From assembly GCF_030062585.1 (NCBI RefSeq), contig NZ_CP071935.1:1-64000 (forward strand): a stretch of DNA of 64,000 nt, given 5' to 3'. The position numbers and the translations under genes are program-made. This stretch comes from Helicobacter pylori. GTDB lineage: Bacteria; Campylobacterota; Campylobacteria; Campylobacterales; Helicobacteraceae. The notes below the pieces were generated by a model. That model was not told the origin of the DNA. It did no database searches and saw only the letters and a program-made list of their open reading frames with translations. The first letter of the stretch is position 1, and each line of letters opens with the position of its first letter. Shown here in pieces: positions 50,036-60,158 of the stretch.

Positions 50036-50575
50036 CTATTGGAGATCAATACTCACGCTAAATTGCACCAACAGCCCTTCATTATCTTTAGAAATTTTTA
50101 AGGGCAATTGGCTTTGAGCGCTCGGTAAATACTTGTTCATTAAGGTGAAAAAAAGATAGGTCTTTTCTAATTCGCTCGCTCTGGCCATGATAAAAAATTG
50201 GGTTTTTTGAAGGGGGTTTTGAGAGAGCAAGGGTTTGATTTTATAGGCATCAAAACATTTTTTTAAAATCTTTTCTAAAATCCGCCTGGACTCTTCATCA
50301 TTAAAAATCTTTAATAAGGATTCGCTGGTTTCTTTTTGATTGCGATAGTTCGCTAGGGCTGTTTCAAAATGCCTTTGCGCGTATTCTAAAACGCTTTTTT
50401 TACGATTTTCTTCTAAAAGGATTTTTTTTAATTCCAGCATGCTAGGCCATAGAAAATACTCGGTATTGAGCCAACCCAATAAGGAAAAAACCCCTAAAAA
50501 AATGATGTTTTTAATGATAAACCCTACATCGCCTGATTGTTCTCTGTCTAAGTGTGAAAAATGCAATGGCTTCAT
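50036..50575 (-). CDS. Membrane-anchored coiled-coil protein, PilO/GspM-like layout
   Basis: A 179-residue protein with a short cytosolic tail, one membrane segment (about residues 25-47), a coiled coil (ELKKILLEENRKKSVLEYAQ) and a C-terminal alpha/beta part (QFFIMARASELEKTYLFFTL, PLKISKDNEGLLVQFSVSID). This is the shape of PilO/GspM ferredoxin-like proteins. The ATG overlaps the stop of the 180-residue gene upstream, which has the same layout. The similarity is architectural only; no sequence family match was possible by eye. Confidence 0.5.
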   Translation of the reverse strand: MKPLHFSHLDREQSGDVGFIIKNIIFLGVFSLLGWLNTEYFLWPSMLELKKILLEENRKKSVLEYAQRHFETALANYRNQKETSESLLKIFNDEESRRILEKILKKCFDAYKIKPLLSQNPLQKTQFFIMARASELEKTYLFFTLMNKYLPSAQSQLPLKISKDNEGLLVQFSVSIDLQ

Positions 50576-51114
50576 TTAATAGACTCCGGGTTTTTTATCA
50601 GTAAGGAATTAGAAAAGTTGGTGGAGACAAAATTAAACCACCCGTCGCTTAAAGGGAAAAATTCCGCCCTAGAATAATCAAACATGGGGTTTAGTTTGTT
50701 TTGAAACAAAAAGTAAAAGGCTTCTTTAGAGGGGGTTTTACCGCTAACCACCACGCTTTGCTGGTCTATTTCAATGCTATTAATAGTGATAAGATCCGGC
50801 ACAATGTTTAAAAGCCCTTGCAAAACATCTCGTATATCATCGTTATAATTCAAACGCTTTTTAGCTTCTTTAATGAGTTTTAAGGTTTCATCAGTCTTTA
50901 CCTGTAAGCGGCTGATTTCATGGCGGTAAAGCCTTTCTTGGATCGTCAAACTGGACACATTGTCTTGAGTGTTTTTAATGGCGTTGTGCATAAACCACAC
51001 CAACCCCCCTATCACCACAAAAGATAAAAAAATGTAAAAAACCCAAATTTTAGAAAGCTTGCTGATAAGGTATTTCGCTCTTGGCTCAATGTAACTAAAA
51101 CGCATGCTTTTCAT
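50572..51114 (-). CDS. Membrane-anchored coiled-coil protein, PilN-like layout
   Basis: A 180-residue protein with a short basic cytosolic part, one membrane segment (WVFYIFLSFVVIGGLVWFM, about residues 24-42), a coiled coil (QERLYRHEISRLQVKTDETL) and an alpha/beta end (LITINSIEIDQQSVVVSGKT, then EAFYFLFQNKLN). The phrase on a separation of strands around VVVSGKTPSKEAF is typical of PilN C-terminal domains. It overlaps its neighbours on both sides, so the three genes are translated together. No pilin, pilus ATPase or secretin gene lies in the window. Confidence 0.55.
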   Translation of the reverse strand: MKSMRFSYIEPRAKYLISKLSKIWVFYIFLSFVVIGGLVWFMHNAIKNTQDNVSSLTIQERLYRHEISRLQVKTDETLKLIKEAKKRLNYNDDIRDVLQGLLNIVPDLITINSIEIDQQSVVVSGKTPSKEAFYFLFQNKLNPMFDYSRAEFFPLSDGWFNFVSTNFSNSLLIKNPESIK

Positions 51115-52075
51115 TCTCCATGCGCGCTAAAATGTTCAAGTGCTCCACTAAAGAAAAATCAAGCCTATCCACTTCTATCATCAAAGTTTCTTGCAAATGC
51201 ATTAACGCTTTGTGGTGGATTTGACAGCTGTCTAAAACAACCACTTTTTCTACAAAGTCTATATCCCTAGAATGATAGACGCTGCGTAATCCCTCTTGCA
51301 AAACATCTGCAATTAAGGGGATATTCGTCATGCCTTCAATCAAACTATAAGCGTCCTCATTTTTTTCTTTACTATCCTTACTGCTATCTAGCCCCATCGC
51401 TTCTTCAAGGCTGTCAATATCTTCTTGGATTTCACTCAAAAACAAATTCACAGTCTCATTATCCATTCCCATAGAATCTTCTTCTTTGCTCTCTATAAAC
51501 TCTTCAGGTTGTTCTTCTAAAAACACGGATTTGGCTAAAAAAATCTCTTTTTTATCCGCAATCAAAAAATAAAATCTTGAACGCTCCAAAAGCAAATACA
51601 ACAACGGCTTATTTTCTAAATGATCGCGCACAAAATCATAAATAAGGCTAAAAGGCGAAAACAAAAAATCCACATCCTGGATTTTAAAACGCTTGAAATC
51701 CTTTAAAAAATCCTTAGATTCCACATAAACGCAATACTTTTGATTGACTTCGCAAGCATGATAATCTTGATTTTCTTGTTTGATTTGTTCAAACGCCTGC
51801 TTTTCGCATAAAACCTCTTTAGCTTTACTCATCGCGCTGAAATAGGTGTAGGGGTATTTTTGGCTATAAGTTCTGGCGATTTTTAAGGCTTGAATAGGGA
51901 CTTCGCCGTTTTTTGTTTCCACTTTAGTCTCAAAAGTTTTAAAAAAATTCTCTTTAATGCGGTGGTTTTTGACCCTTAAAATTTGAGCGGATAAAAGATT
52001 GTGATCCACATTAAAAGAGATATACACTTGAGAGCAAAACCTCTCTTTAAACGCTTTTTTTAACCCCTTAAGCAC
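51095..52075 (-). CDS. Cytosolic protein of a PilM/GspL-like position, unidentified
   Basis: A soluble protein of about 326 residues with acidic middle region (LEEQPEEFIESKEEDSMGMD) and no membrane segment. By position, before two membrane-anchored proteins, it could correspond to PilM or cytosolic GspL, but I see no actin-fold ATP-binding motif. The start is uncertain: GTG at 52075 has AAAGGGG just upstream and overlaps the lpxJ stop; TTG codons at 52105 and 52099 lie further inside lpxJ. Confidence 0.55.
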   Translation of the reverse strand: MLKGLKKAFKERFCSQVYISFNVDHNLLSAQILRVKNHRIKENFFKTFETKVETKNGEVPIQALKIARTYSQKYPYTYFSAMSKAKEVLCEKQAFEQIKQENQDYHACEVNQKYCVYVESKDFLKDFKRFKIQDVDFLFSPFSLIYDFVRDHLENKPLLYLLLERSRFYFLIADKKEIFLAKSVFLEEQPEEFIESKEEDSMGMDNETVNLFLSEIQEDIDSLEEAMGLDSSKDSKEKNEDAYSLIEGMTNIPLIADVLQEGLRSVYHSRDIDFVEKVVVLDSCQIHHKALMHLQETLMIEVDRLDFSLVEHLNILARMENEKHAF

Positions 52076-52721
52076 CCAAACCCCTTTGAGATTCTTCAAA
52101 TTCAACAGAATCCATGCGCGCCTTTAAATATTCTTTAGCCTTTGAAAGCTCCCATTCTTTAGGGATGATTACCGATTCTAGCATGTAATAATGCACTTCG
52201 CTAAAAGGCTTAGGGATTTCAAATTGATCCCAAGTGTTCAACCGCCATGCGTTTTTACAAACCACCCGACAAGCGCTAATCCCCACGCCTGATTTTTGAG
52301 CTAGTGCGATCACCCCATCCGCTATGCTGTGTCGTGGGCCTTTGGGGCCATCAGGGGTAATGCCTACATCATAGCCCCCTTTTAAATGCTTAAGCCCTTC
52401 TATCAAAACCTTAACCCCCCCTTTTTTGCTAGAACCTCTAATGTTTTTAAAACCAAAGCTTTCAAACAAACCCGCCGCAATGGATCCGTCAAAATGTTGG
52501 CTTGCGATCACATAAATACAAGGTTTTTTAAGTTTTAAATAAGCAAACCCAATCATGCCAAGCTCGCCATGCCAACAGCTTGCGATAAAGGGTTTTTCTT
52601 TTAAATCTTGAGCTAAAAAATAGCGGTTTTTGCAAGTTTTATGCAACAACCAAAGGATTCCCCAAACTAAGCACGGAACAACTTTTAAGACTGCTTTTTT
52701 TCTAAAAAACTTTAAGTTCAA
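52068..52721 (-). CDS. lpxJ: Lipid A late acyltransferase LpxJ (DUF374)
   Basis: A 217-residue enzyme with an N-terminal hydrophobic region. DUF374 motifs are SCWHGELGMIGFAYLKLKKP and VGITPDGPKGPRHSIADGV. LpxJ adds a secondary acyl chain to lipid A and was described in Campylobacter and Helicobacter as acting with substrate preferences unlike LpxL/LpxM; the H. pylori gene, as I recall, is the equivalent of this one. The ATG at 52721 opens a group leading into the pilus-like genes. Confidence 0.8.
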   Translation of the reverse strand: MNLKFFRKKAVLKVVPCLVWGILWLLHKTCKNRYFLAQDLKEKPFIASCWHGELGMIGFAYLKLKKPCIYVIASQHFDGSIAAGLFESFGFKNIRGSSKKGGVKVLIEGLKHLKGGYDVGITPDGPKGPRHSIADGVIALAQKSGVGISACRVVCKNAWRLNTWDQFEIPKPFSEVHYYMLESVIIPKEWELSKAKEYLKARMDSVEFEESQRGLGA

Positions 52722-52754
52722 TTCTTACCTTTAAACCTGCTCTTTATGGGGTGT

Positions 52755-54068
52755 TTAGTTGCCTTTAATGGCCGCTATCAAGCGCCCTTTGGAATGAGAA
52801 ATAATCTCCACTTTTACAAGCTCGCCCGGATTTCTTTTTTCTTTACAAGTTACTTCAATGAATTTCCCCGTATCGCTGCGCCCTTCAAAACCCACGATTT
52901 GATTATCCATTTCACGCCTGTTTTCCACCAACACCACATGCGTTTTACCCACTTCTAGCTTGGCTTTTTCTTCTAAAATTTCTTTGTGCCTGTTTTGCAA
53001 CCTCTCCAACCTTGAAGATGAAACCTCTAAAGGCACTCTTTCTTTCCAAGCTCCCGCTTCAGTGAAAGGGCGTGGGGAGTAAATGAAACTATAGAGCGTG
53101 TCAAAGCGCACTTTTTCTAGCACCTCCATCGTGTCTTCAAAATCCTTATCGCTCTCATTAGGAAAGCCCACGATAATATCCGTGCTAATGCCCACTTCAG
53201 GCACTAAAGCTTTTAACCTCTCCACCCGATTTAAAAACCACTCTTTACTATAACCTCTTCGCATCATCTTTAACACCGCGCTAGATCCACTCTGTAAGGG
53301 CATGTGGATACTCTTACACACTTTAGGGTTTTTGGCAAAGCGTTCTAAAAATACATCATTCATGTGCAAGGGGTGAGGCGAAGTGAATCGTATCCTTTCA
53401 ATGCCTGGAATTTCGCTCAATTTATCCAACAAATCGCTAAAATTAACTTTCGCATGCTCGCTGCTAAAACGCACGCCATAATTATTCACATTCTGCCCTA
53501 AAAGCATGAGCTCTTTAGTGCCGTTATTCGCTAATTTCTCAGCTTCTTTTAAAATCAAATCCATAGGGATAGAAATTTCTTTCCCCCTAGTGTGCGGGAC
53601 AATGCAATAAGCGCATTTCTTATCGCAACCTATAGAGATGTTTAATAGCGATCGGATTTGAGCCTTTTTTTCAAAAAATTCAAACGCATACGCGCTTTCA
53701 TCATAATCAATCGCCACTTCAACGGCCTTTTCTTTATGGATCACTTGAGAGATTTTAGACACATTCCTAGCCCCTAACACAAAGCTCACGCTTGGGGCTT
53801 TTTTCAAAATATCCGCTCCCATGTGGCTTGCGGTGCACCCGCAAACCCCGATTTTGGCGTTAGGTTTTTTGATTTTAGCGAATTGACCGATTTCTGAAAA
53901 CAATTTCCGTTCAGGCTTTTCGCGCACGCTGCAAGTGTTGATTAAAATCAAATCCGCCATTTTAGGGTCGTCAGTCTCTTTGTAATCCAATTTGGATAGT
54001 TCGCTTAGTAAATGCTCGCTATCCCTAGAATTCATGGCACAACCCATGGTTTCAATATAAACTTTCAA
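52755..54068 (-). CDS. miaB: tRNA-2-methylthio-N6-dimethylallyladenosine synthase MiaB
   Basis: Radical-SAM methylthiotransferase of 437 residues that acts on i6A37 of tRNAs reading UNN codons. The UPF0004 domain has Cys in [26 protein letters not shown] and GVCGCTAS; the radical-SAM motif is [19 protein letters not shown]; a TRAM domain ([20 protein letters not shown]) ends the protein. The start is preceded by a short gap to the nuclease gene upstream. Confidence 0.96.
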   Translation of the reverse strand: MKVYIETMGCAMNSRDSEHLLSELSKLDYKETDDPKMADLILINTCSVREKPERKLFSEIGQFAKIKKPNAKIGVCGCTASHMGADILKKAPSVSFVLGARNVSKISQVIHKEKAVEVAIDYDESAYAFEFFEKKAQIRSLLNISIGCDKKCAYCIVPHTRGKEISIPMDLILKEAEKLANNGTKELMLLGQNVNNYGVRFSSEHAKVNFSDLLDKLSEIPGIERIRFTSPHPLHMNDVFLERFAKNPKVCKSIHMPLQSGSSAVLKMMRRGYSKEWFLNRVERLKALVPEVGISTDIIVGFPNESDKDFEDTMEVLEKVRFDTLYSFIYSPRPFTEAGAWKERVPLEVSSSRLERLQNRHKEILEEKAKLEVGKTHVVLVENRREMDNQIVGFEGRSDTGKFIEVTCKEKRNPGELVKVEIISHSKGRLIAAIKGN

Positions 54069-54077
54069 TACAAGCCT

Positions 54078-54320
54078 TTAAATAATGTGCAATTCATAAA
54101 GAAAATCTTTTTCATCAGTGCTGACCCTCACCTCATCTAAATAAGCCGTATGGCCCTTTTCTTTGAAAAAATCCACCGCTTTGAGCATGTCTTTATGGGC
54201 GTTTGTGGGGGCAAAATAGAAAATAGAACGCTTGTCTTCACTAAATTTGCGATACAAATCCTCTAATTCCACGCTCTTAGCGTCTGATTTTCTTGTATTC
54301 TTGGCTAAAACTAATTTCAT
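54078..54320 (-). CDS. Small Smr-like nuclease (HP0268 type)
   Basis: An 80-residue protein starting MKLVLAKNTRKSDAKSVELE. I recognise it as the HP0268 homologue, for which structural work reported a fold related to Smr domains with DNA-nicking and RNase activity. I chose the ATG at 54320 with AAGGAAAG-type sequence upstream; an ATG 33 bases earlier would add an unlikely leader. It lies nine bases before miaB and is probably cotranscribed. Confidence 0.75.
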   Translation of the reverse strand: MKLVLAKNTRKSDAKSVELEDLYRKFSEDKRSIFYFAPTNAHKDMLKAVDFFKEKGHTAYLDEVRVSTDEKDFLYELHII

Positions 54321-54380
54321 TGACTCTTTCCTTAATTGATTTGGATTTCTCATTTTAACGCATTCTGTCTTTAAAACAAA

Positions 54381-55610
54381 TTAGATCACCCTTTTCCCCC
54401 CTAAAAACAAGCGCTCCACTTCTTTAGCATGCAATAAAAATTGCAAGATCGCTTGCTCTTTGGTAAATTTTTCATTAAAACCAAACACGCTCAAATCCGC
54501 CCTTTTGTTGGCTTCTATCTCGCCATTATTTAAAGCTAAAGCTTTAGCCCCATGCCTAGTCGCCCCTAAAAGAGCTATTTTAGCTAATTCTAATAACGGC
54601 ATGTTATGGGTGAGCAAAAACGCTCTTAATTCGTCTAAAAGGCTCAGCGAAATGTTAGAACTCAAGCCATCAGTGGCCACGCTCACGCTCAAACCGGCTT
54701 CTTTAGTTCTTTCTAAATCCAACGCTTTCCCACTCAATAGGCGGTTAGAAAAGGGGCATGTGATTAAAAAAGCGTTTTTGACTTGAGATTTAATCCTTTT
54801 TAACACCTCCAAAGAAGCGAACTGGTTATGCACAAATAAAGTGTGCGTGTCTTTAAACATGTCAATGTAATCGTTCGCGCCTTTATAGAGCGATTTGAAA
54901 TGAGACTCTTTTAAAAAATGCTGGTAAAAATTTTCAAACCACCCTTTAGAGTTTTCCACCCATTCTAATTCTTCAAGCGATTCTAAAAAATGGGTAGAAA
55001 GCAGGCTTTGTGAATCTTTAGCTAATTGGATGACGCTTAAAGCCATGTCTTTTTGAACCGAATAAGGGGCATGCACAGCCAGAGCCGCTTTAAGCTTTTT
55101 GTCTTCTAAATCTTTTAGCTCTTTAAATTTGGTCTCAAACGCCTTTAATTTTTCTAAAGAATAGCTGCTCCCTAAAAACTCTAAAAACACGACAGCATTC
55201 AAAGGGCTTTCTTTTAACAAATTAACTTCTATCAGGTGGTTAGAAATCGCCCCCACGCTCCCCACCCCGCTTTTTAATTGCGTAATGATGGCGTTTTGAA
55301 TAGCCCCTTGGCAATTTTCTAAAATCGCTCCCCCATTGTTTAACACGCTCCCTAACCAGCCAGAAAAACTCCCGTAATCAAAACTCGCCTTGTTGTTGGA
55401 AAATTCAAAATGGGTGTGCGCGTTGATAAAAGCGGGCAACAGAACGGAATTTTCAAAAAACTGCGCCTTTAAGTGGGGGTATTTAAGCGTTAAACTTTGA
55501 TAATCGCCCGCTTCAACAATCTTTTCATCAAAGACCACGCCATAATCTTCTAACACTTCGCACTTTTCATTACACAAAAAAACTAAAGACGCTCCTATGA
55601 TTTCTTGCAT
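54381..55610 (-). CDS. Amidohydrolase, aminofutalosine-deaminase-like (COG0402)
   Basis: A 409-residue metal-dependent hydrolase. The metal motif is INAHTHFEFS near residue 63, later AVHAPYSVQ and STHFLESLEE, and ATDGLSSNISLSL near the end. Epsilonproteobacterial members are called aminofutalosine deaminase (menaquinone pathway), but H. pylori is known to hydrolyse aminofutalosine with its MTA/SAH nucleosidase, so the substrate in this species is open. The ATG lies within the pyrC-like stop region. Confidence 0.7.
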   Translation of the reverse strand: MQEIIGASLVFLCNEKCEVLEDYGVVFDEKIVEAGDYQSLTLKYPHLKAQFFENSVLLPAFINAHTHFEFSNNKASFDYGSFSGWLGSVLNNGGAILENCQGAIQNAIITQLKSGVGSVGAISNHLIEVNLLKESPLNAVVFLEFLGSSYSLEKLKAFETKFKELKDLEDKKLKAALAVHAPYSVQKDMALSVIQLAKDSQSLLSTHFLESLEELEWVENSKGWFENFYQHFLKESHFKSLYKGANDYIDMFKDTHTLFVHNQFASLEVLKRIKSQVKNAFLITCPFSNRLLSGKALDLERTKEAGLSVSVATDGLSSNISLSLLDELRAFLLTHNMPLLELAKIALLGATRHGAKALALNNGEIEANKRADLSVFGFNEKFTKEQAILQFLLHAKEVERLFLGGKRVI

Positions 55611-56734
55611 GCATTCTCCTTAATAAATGTGGTTTGCCCTTTTAAGATCATTCTTTGCACTTCACCATGCAATTCCAAACCATAAAAGGGCGAATTTTGA
55701 TTACTCACTCTTGTTTGAGCGTTTAAATCCACGATCATCAAATTGGCTAATTGGTTTTCTTTAACCTCGCCTGCATTGAGTTTTAAAAACTTAGCTTGGT
55801 TAATCGCCATGACTTTAATGAGCTGTTGGAGGCTGATAACCTTTTTTTGAACTAAAAAAGTATAAGCCACGCTAAAAGCGTCCTCTATGCTCTCGCACCC
55901 AAACGCGCTTTCTTCAAAAAGCTCTGCGTTAGAATTTTTAGAAGCATGAAGGCTTGTGAGCATGGCGATTTCGTTATTTTTTAGGGCTTCTTTTAGGGCG
56001 TTTTGACCTTCCTTATCCCTTAAAGGAGGGGCGATTTTAAATCGTGGCTCATAATCTTCATACACGCTCTCATCTAAAACTAAATGGCTTAAGGGCGTTT
56101 GGGCTTGTAAAAGCGCTCCTAAATCGTTAAAGGCTTTGATGAGTTTGAGCGTGGTAGCGCTATTCACTTTATCTAAAAGCACAGGGATTTGTAACGCTCT
56201 AGAAACTTCCATGAAACGCACCAAGCGCGTGTTTTCAAACGCATTTTCCACAAAATTTTGCCCCAATTCATAGGCTAATGCCCCACTATTTAGGGTTTCA
56301 AAAGAATTTTCTAAAGAGACTAAAAGAGGCAAGTTGTAGGATTTGGCATAATGGCTGATGAGTTCTAAAAAAGCGTCAGATGGCGCGATTAAAATTTCCC
56401 CCCCTTTATTTTTAAGCGTGGCGATATCGGCTAGTTGGTTGTTTTTAATCGCCATGATATTTTTAATGCTGCTTTGATCGCCATTAAAAACATTGAGTAA
56501 CCCTACCCCCCCTTTAAAAGCCTTCTGTTTTAAATTTTCATAACCCTCCAAACAAGTAACGCTCAAATCAATGAAGCTTGGCAGCACGAATAATTTATCG
56601 CACTCAACCACTTCTTCATTATTAACAGGGTTTAAGTTTTCTTCAATCTCTGTAATGAGGGAATCTTTTAAGCGGATATCCGCTCTTTTTAAAACCTCAT
56701 CATCATAAAACGAAGCGTTTTTTAACAGCATCAA
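55595..56734 (-). CDS. pyrC: Dihydroorotase homologue lacking the zinc motif (PyrC-like)
   Basis: A 379-residue protein of the cyclic amidohydrolase family. The fold is recognisable (FIDLSVTCLE, IAPPLRDKEGQNALKEALK), yet the DxHxH zinc motif reads DLSVT at residues 56-60 and the late DHAPH reads LHASK near 262-266, so the metal ligands and catalytic Asp are missing. It is therefore probably not an active dihydroorotase. Comparable inactive PyrC' proteins in pseudomonads hold aspartate transcarbamoylase together, and that is a reasonable role here. It starts at ATG 56734 or 56731, seven bases after ccdA. Confidence 0.75.
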   Translation of the reverse strand: MMLLKNASFYDDEVLKRADIRLKDSLITEIEENLNPVNNEEVVECDKLFVLPSFIDLSVTCLEGYENLKQKAFKGGVGLLNVFNGDQSSIKNIMAIKNNQLADIATLKNKGGEILIAPSDAFLELISHYAKSYNLPLLVSLENSFETLNSGALAYELGQNFVENAFENTRLVRFMEVSRALQIPVLLDKVNSATTLKLIKAFNDLGALLQAQTPLSHLVLDESVYEDYEPRFKIAPPLRDKEGQNALKEALKNNEIAMLTSLHASKNSNAELFEESAFGCESIEDAFSVAYTFLVQKKVISLQQLIKVMAINQAKFLKLNAGEVKENQLANLMIVDLNAQTRVSNQNSPFYGLELHGEVQRMILKGQTTFIKENACKKS

Positions 56735-56740
56735 ACCCTC

Positions 56741-57463
56741 CTAATTTTGTAAAAAGTTAGTCAGGCTTTCTAAAGAATTTGTCATGATCAATATTCCCAT
56801 TAAAATAAGCACCAACCCCGAAACAATTTCAATCGCGCGGTTGTATTTCCTTAAGGATTTTAAAAACAAAAGCGCTCTTTCTAGCATTAAAGCCACCAAT
56901 AAAAAAGGGATCGCCAAGCCCATTACAAACACCACCATAAGGATTAAACCATAAGTGTCCTTACTCGCGCTCATGATCACTATAGAAGTGAATATCGGTC
57001 CGATGCATGGCGTCCAGCCCAAAGCGAAACTCATGCCCAAAAGAAAGGGGTAAAAGCGCTGCATGCTATTAGATTTGCTCGCTAAACGAACGCTTTGAGT
57101 TTTATACAAAAATGAAAAACGAAACACGCCTAAAAAATGCAAACCAAAAAGGATCACAATCCCCCCAGCGATATAATTCACCCAGGCAAACGAAAAGCTA
57201 TGGATAAGCTTAGCCATAGACATGCCAACGCCCAAAAACACGAGCGAAAACCCCACCACAAACATCAAGGATTTTAAAAAAACCGAAACCCTTTTAGCCT
57301 TACCATCTTTAATATCCTCTAAAGAAATTTGAGAAATATAAGACATATACGCCGGGATCAAAGGCAACACGCAAGGGCTTAAAAAAGTTAAAATCCCAGC
57401 TAGAAGCGAAGTTAAAAGAGGCGCTGTGTCAAAGAGATTAACAAGCGTGTTATCAAACATCAT
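56741..57463 (-). CDS. ccdA: Cytochrome c biogenesis protein CcdA (DsbD-like transporter)
   Basis: A 240-residue inner-membrane protein with six membrane segments that passes reducing power from thioredoxin to periplasmic thiol proteins, needed for cytochrome c maturation. The two reactive cysteines lie in FLSPCVLPLIP and GWTPCIGPIF. The start is the first of two adjacent ATG codons at 57463. It lies 52 bases after clpB and just before the pyrC-like gene. Confidence 0.92.
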   Translation of the reverse strand: MMFDNTLVNLFDTAPLLTSLLAGILTFLSPCVLPLIPAYMSYISQISLEDIKDGKAKRVSVFLKSLMFVVGFSLVFLGVGMSMAKLIHSFSFAWVNYIAGGIVILFGLHFLGVFRFSFLYKTQSVRLASKSNSMQRFYPFLLGMSFALGWTPCIGPIFTSIVIMSASKDTYGLILMVVFVMGLAIPFLLVALMLERALLFLKSLRKYNRAIEIVSGLVLILMGILIMTNSLESLTNFLQN

Positions 57464-57515
57464 TCAATCCTTTTTCAAAATAACCATTTCTTGTCTTTTT
57501 TAGGATAACCAAACC

Positions 57516-60086
57516 TCACTTAATCTTAGGCACAATCTCGTTATTTTCTACCACAAACGCCACGCTGTCATTCTCTTTAATTTTATCCTCTAAAATGAGT
57601 TCAGCGAGCTTGTCTTCTACCATTTCATAGAGCGCGCGCTTTAAGGGTCTAGCGCCATAAAATCTGTCAAATCCCGCTTCGGCGATCAATTCTTTTGCCT
57701 TTTCGTCTAGGGTTATATTAATGCCCCTTTCAAGCGCTTTTTTTTGAATGTTTTCAAAGAGTATCCCCACGATATTTATGATAGCATGACTATCTAGGGC
57801 GTTAAAGGAGATGATTTCATCTAGGCGGTTTAAAAATTCCGGCTTGAAAAATTGCCTCAAGCTCTCTTTGATCGCTTTTTGTTTGTCGGCTTCACTCAAA
57901 TTTTCTTCTAAAAGCACGCCGCTAGCCACATTGCTGGTTAAAATCAAAATCGTGTTTTTGAAATCCACCCTCACGCCCTTACTATCGGTTAAATGCCCCT
58001 CATCTAAAACCTGCAACAAGAGGTTAAACACATCCGGATGGGCTTTTTCCACTTCATCTAATAACACCACGCTATAAGGCTTTCTGCGCACCGCTTCGGT
58101 CAATTGCCCGCCTTCTTCATAGCCCACATACCCAGGAGCGGCCCCAATAAGACGGCTGATAGCGTGCTTTTCCATGTATTCACTCATGTCAATTCGTATA
58201 AGATTTTTATCGCTATCAAACAAGAATTGTGCCAAAGCTTTAGCGCTCTCGGTTTTACCCACGCCTGTTGGTCCTAAAAAGAGGAAACTCCCTATGGGCT
58301 TGTTGCTATCGCTAAGGCCGGCCTTATTCCTTTTAATCGCTTTAGCGATCGCTTTGATCGCTTTTTCTTGCCCCACCACTCTTTTTTGCAATTCGCTTTC
58401 AATGTTTAAAACCCTATTTTTTTCGCTTTGGAGCATTTTTTGGACCGGGATGTGCGTCCATTGGCTCACGATCTCAGCGATGTTGTTTTCGGTTAAAGCG
58501 TTTTGCAACAACGCCCCGTTTTGTTGCATCGTTTCCCATTTATACTGCAATTCTTTTTCTTTCTTTTCCTTTTCAGGGATTTTAGAGTATTCAATTTCAG
58601 CCGCTTGCTGGTAATCCCCATTGCGTTTAAACCTTTCGGCTTCTTTTTTCAAGCTTTCCATTTCCATTTTCAAGCGTGAAATTTCTTTGAACACTTCTTT
58701 TTCGTTTTCAAATTGCGCTTCTAATTGGATTTTTTCTTCTTTCAAATCGCTCAATTCTTTAAGGATTTCTTGCATGCGTTTGTGGTTGCTCTCTTTGTTT
58801 TCCATTTCAAGGGCTTGTTTTTCCATTTCTAGTCTTTGAATGGAGCGCTTCACGCTAGAGAGTTTGGCCGGCTCTGATTCCATTTGCATTTTTAATTGAG
58901 CCGCCCCCTCATCAATCAAATCAATCGCTTTATCGGGCAAAAACCTATCGGTGATATAACGGCTAGAGAGTTTAGCGCTCGCTATGAGCGCGGAGTCATT
59001 GATGGTGATATTATGGTGCGTTTCTAAAGTTTCTTTCAACCCCCTCAAAATCTGTAAAGCTTCATTGATGCTAGGCTCATTGAGTAAAATGGGTTGGAAA
59101 CGCCTTTGTAGCGCCATGTCTTTTTCAAAATACTTGCGGTATTCTTTTAGAGTGGTCGCTCCAATCGTGTGCAATTCCCCCCTAGCGAGCGCGGGTTTTA
59201 AAATATTGGCCGCATCCATGCCCCCCTCACTAGCCCCAGCCCCTACAATCGTGTGGATTTCATCAATGAATAAAATCACATTCGCGCTTTTTTTAACTTC
59301 TTCAATCACCTTTTTCAGGCGCTCTTCAAACTCGCCTCTGTATTTCGCTCCAGCCACCAATAAGCTCAAATCTAAAGCGATAACCCGTTTGTTTAAAAGC
59401 GTTTTAGGCACTTCCTTATTCACAATGCGTTGGGCTAGCCCTTCCACAACAGCCGTTTTCCCCACTCCAGGCTCACCTAGTAAAATAGGGTTATTTTTTG
59501 TTTTTCTTATCAAAATTTGCATCATGCGAATGATTTCTTCATCTCTTCCGATCACGGGATCCAGCTTATTTTCTAGGGCTTTTTGCGTCAAATCAATGCC
59601 AAATTTTTCTAAACTTTCCAAGTTAGAATCATCGTTTTTATCCTGAATAGTCCTGCCTTTTCTTAAAGATTCTAAAGTTTTTTGCAATTCCTTAGTGTCT
59701 AAATAAGGTTTTAAAACGCTTTCAAAAAGGCTCATGTTCGCCAAAAGATACACATCGGTAGCGATGAAAGAATCGCCCGTTTTAGCCATCAAACCTTGAG
59801 CGTTTTCTAAACTTTGGATTAGAGCTTGGTTTAATTGGATATTTTGCTTGCTGATTTGTGAAACTTTAGCGAACTTATTCAACTCGCTTTGAACGCTAAG
59901 CCTTAAAGCTTCAATATCCACAGGCATTTTTTGTAAGGCTTGAATGAGAATGCCTTGGGAATTATTGAGCATGGCAAAAAGCATGTGCAAGGGCGTTACT
60001 TCAGCGTTTTTATGGTGCAAGGCTAAAGCGAGCGCGCTGTCTAAAGTCTCATGCAATTGGTCAGTCATTTTTTCAAATAAATTCAT
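57516..60086 (-). CDS. clpB: ATP-dependent disaggregase ClpB
   Basis: Hexameric AAA+ chaperone of 856 residues that works with DnaK on aggregated proteins. Order: N domain, first ATPase domain with [16 protein letters not shown] (about 196), a middle coiled coil ([20 protein letters not shown] onward) which distinguishes it from ClpA, second ATPase with [14 protein letters not shown] (about 590), and the C-terminal domain. The ATG at 60086 has AAGGA upstream; a TTG six bases earlier is in frame. Two TAAAAT boxes lie upstream on the minus strand near 60115-60130. Confidence 0.96.
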   Translation of the reverse strand: MNLFEKMTDQLHETLDSALALALHHKNAEVTPLHMLFAMLNNSQGILIQALQKMPVDIEALRLSVQSELNKFAKVSQISKQNIQLNQALIQSLENAQGLMAKTGDSFIATDVYLLANMSLFESVLKPYLDTKELQKTLESLRKGRTIQDKNDDSNLESLEKFGIDLTQKALENKLDPVIGRDEEIIRMMQILIRKTKNNPILLGEPGVGKTAVVEGLAQRIVNKEVPKTLLNKRVIALDLSLLVAGAKYRGEFEERLKKVIEEVKKSANVILFIDEIHTIVGAGASEGGMDAANILKPALARGELHTIGATTLKEYRKYFEKDMALQRRFQPILLNEPSINEALQILRGLKETLETHHNITINDSALIASAKLSSRYITDRFLPDKAIDLIDEGAAQLKMQMESEPAKLSSVKRSIQRLEMEKQALEMENKESNHKRMQEILKELSDLKEEKIQLEAQFENEKEVFKEISRLKMEMESLKKEAERFKRNGDYQQAAEIEYSKIPEKEKKEKELQYKWETMQQNGALLQNALTENNIAEIVSQWTHIPVQKMLQSEKNRVLNIESELQKRVVGQEKAIKAIAKAIKRNKAGLSDSNKPIGSFLFLGPTGVGKTESAKALAQFLFDSDKNLIRIDMSEYMEKHAISRLIGAAPGYVGYEEGGQLTEAVRRKPYSVVLLDEVEKAHPDVFNLLLQVLDEGHLTDSKGVRVDFKNTILILTSNVASGVLLEENLSEADKQKAIKESLRQFFKPEFLNRLDEIISFNALDSHAIINIVGILFENIQKKALERGINITLDEKAKELIAEAGFDRFYGARPLKRALYEMVEDKLAELILEDKIKENDSVAFVVENNEIVPKIK

Positions 60087-60158
60087 TATCAATCCTTTTT
60101 GAGTTTTAAAATCTTTACTATTTTACACTATTTTAACCCTCAAAGGTTTTTAAAACGC

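Noticed and set aside
56000..56600. Treating the dihydroorotase-like gene as a plain active pyrC
   Set aside because: The metal-ligand motif is absent in the sequence, so the usual label overstates what can be supported.
58984..59646. 220-codon plus-strand frame antisense to clpB
   Set aside because: The clpB frame has complete family motifs; the antisense frame does not resemble a protein family.
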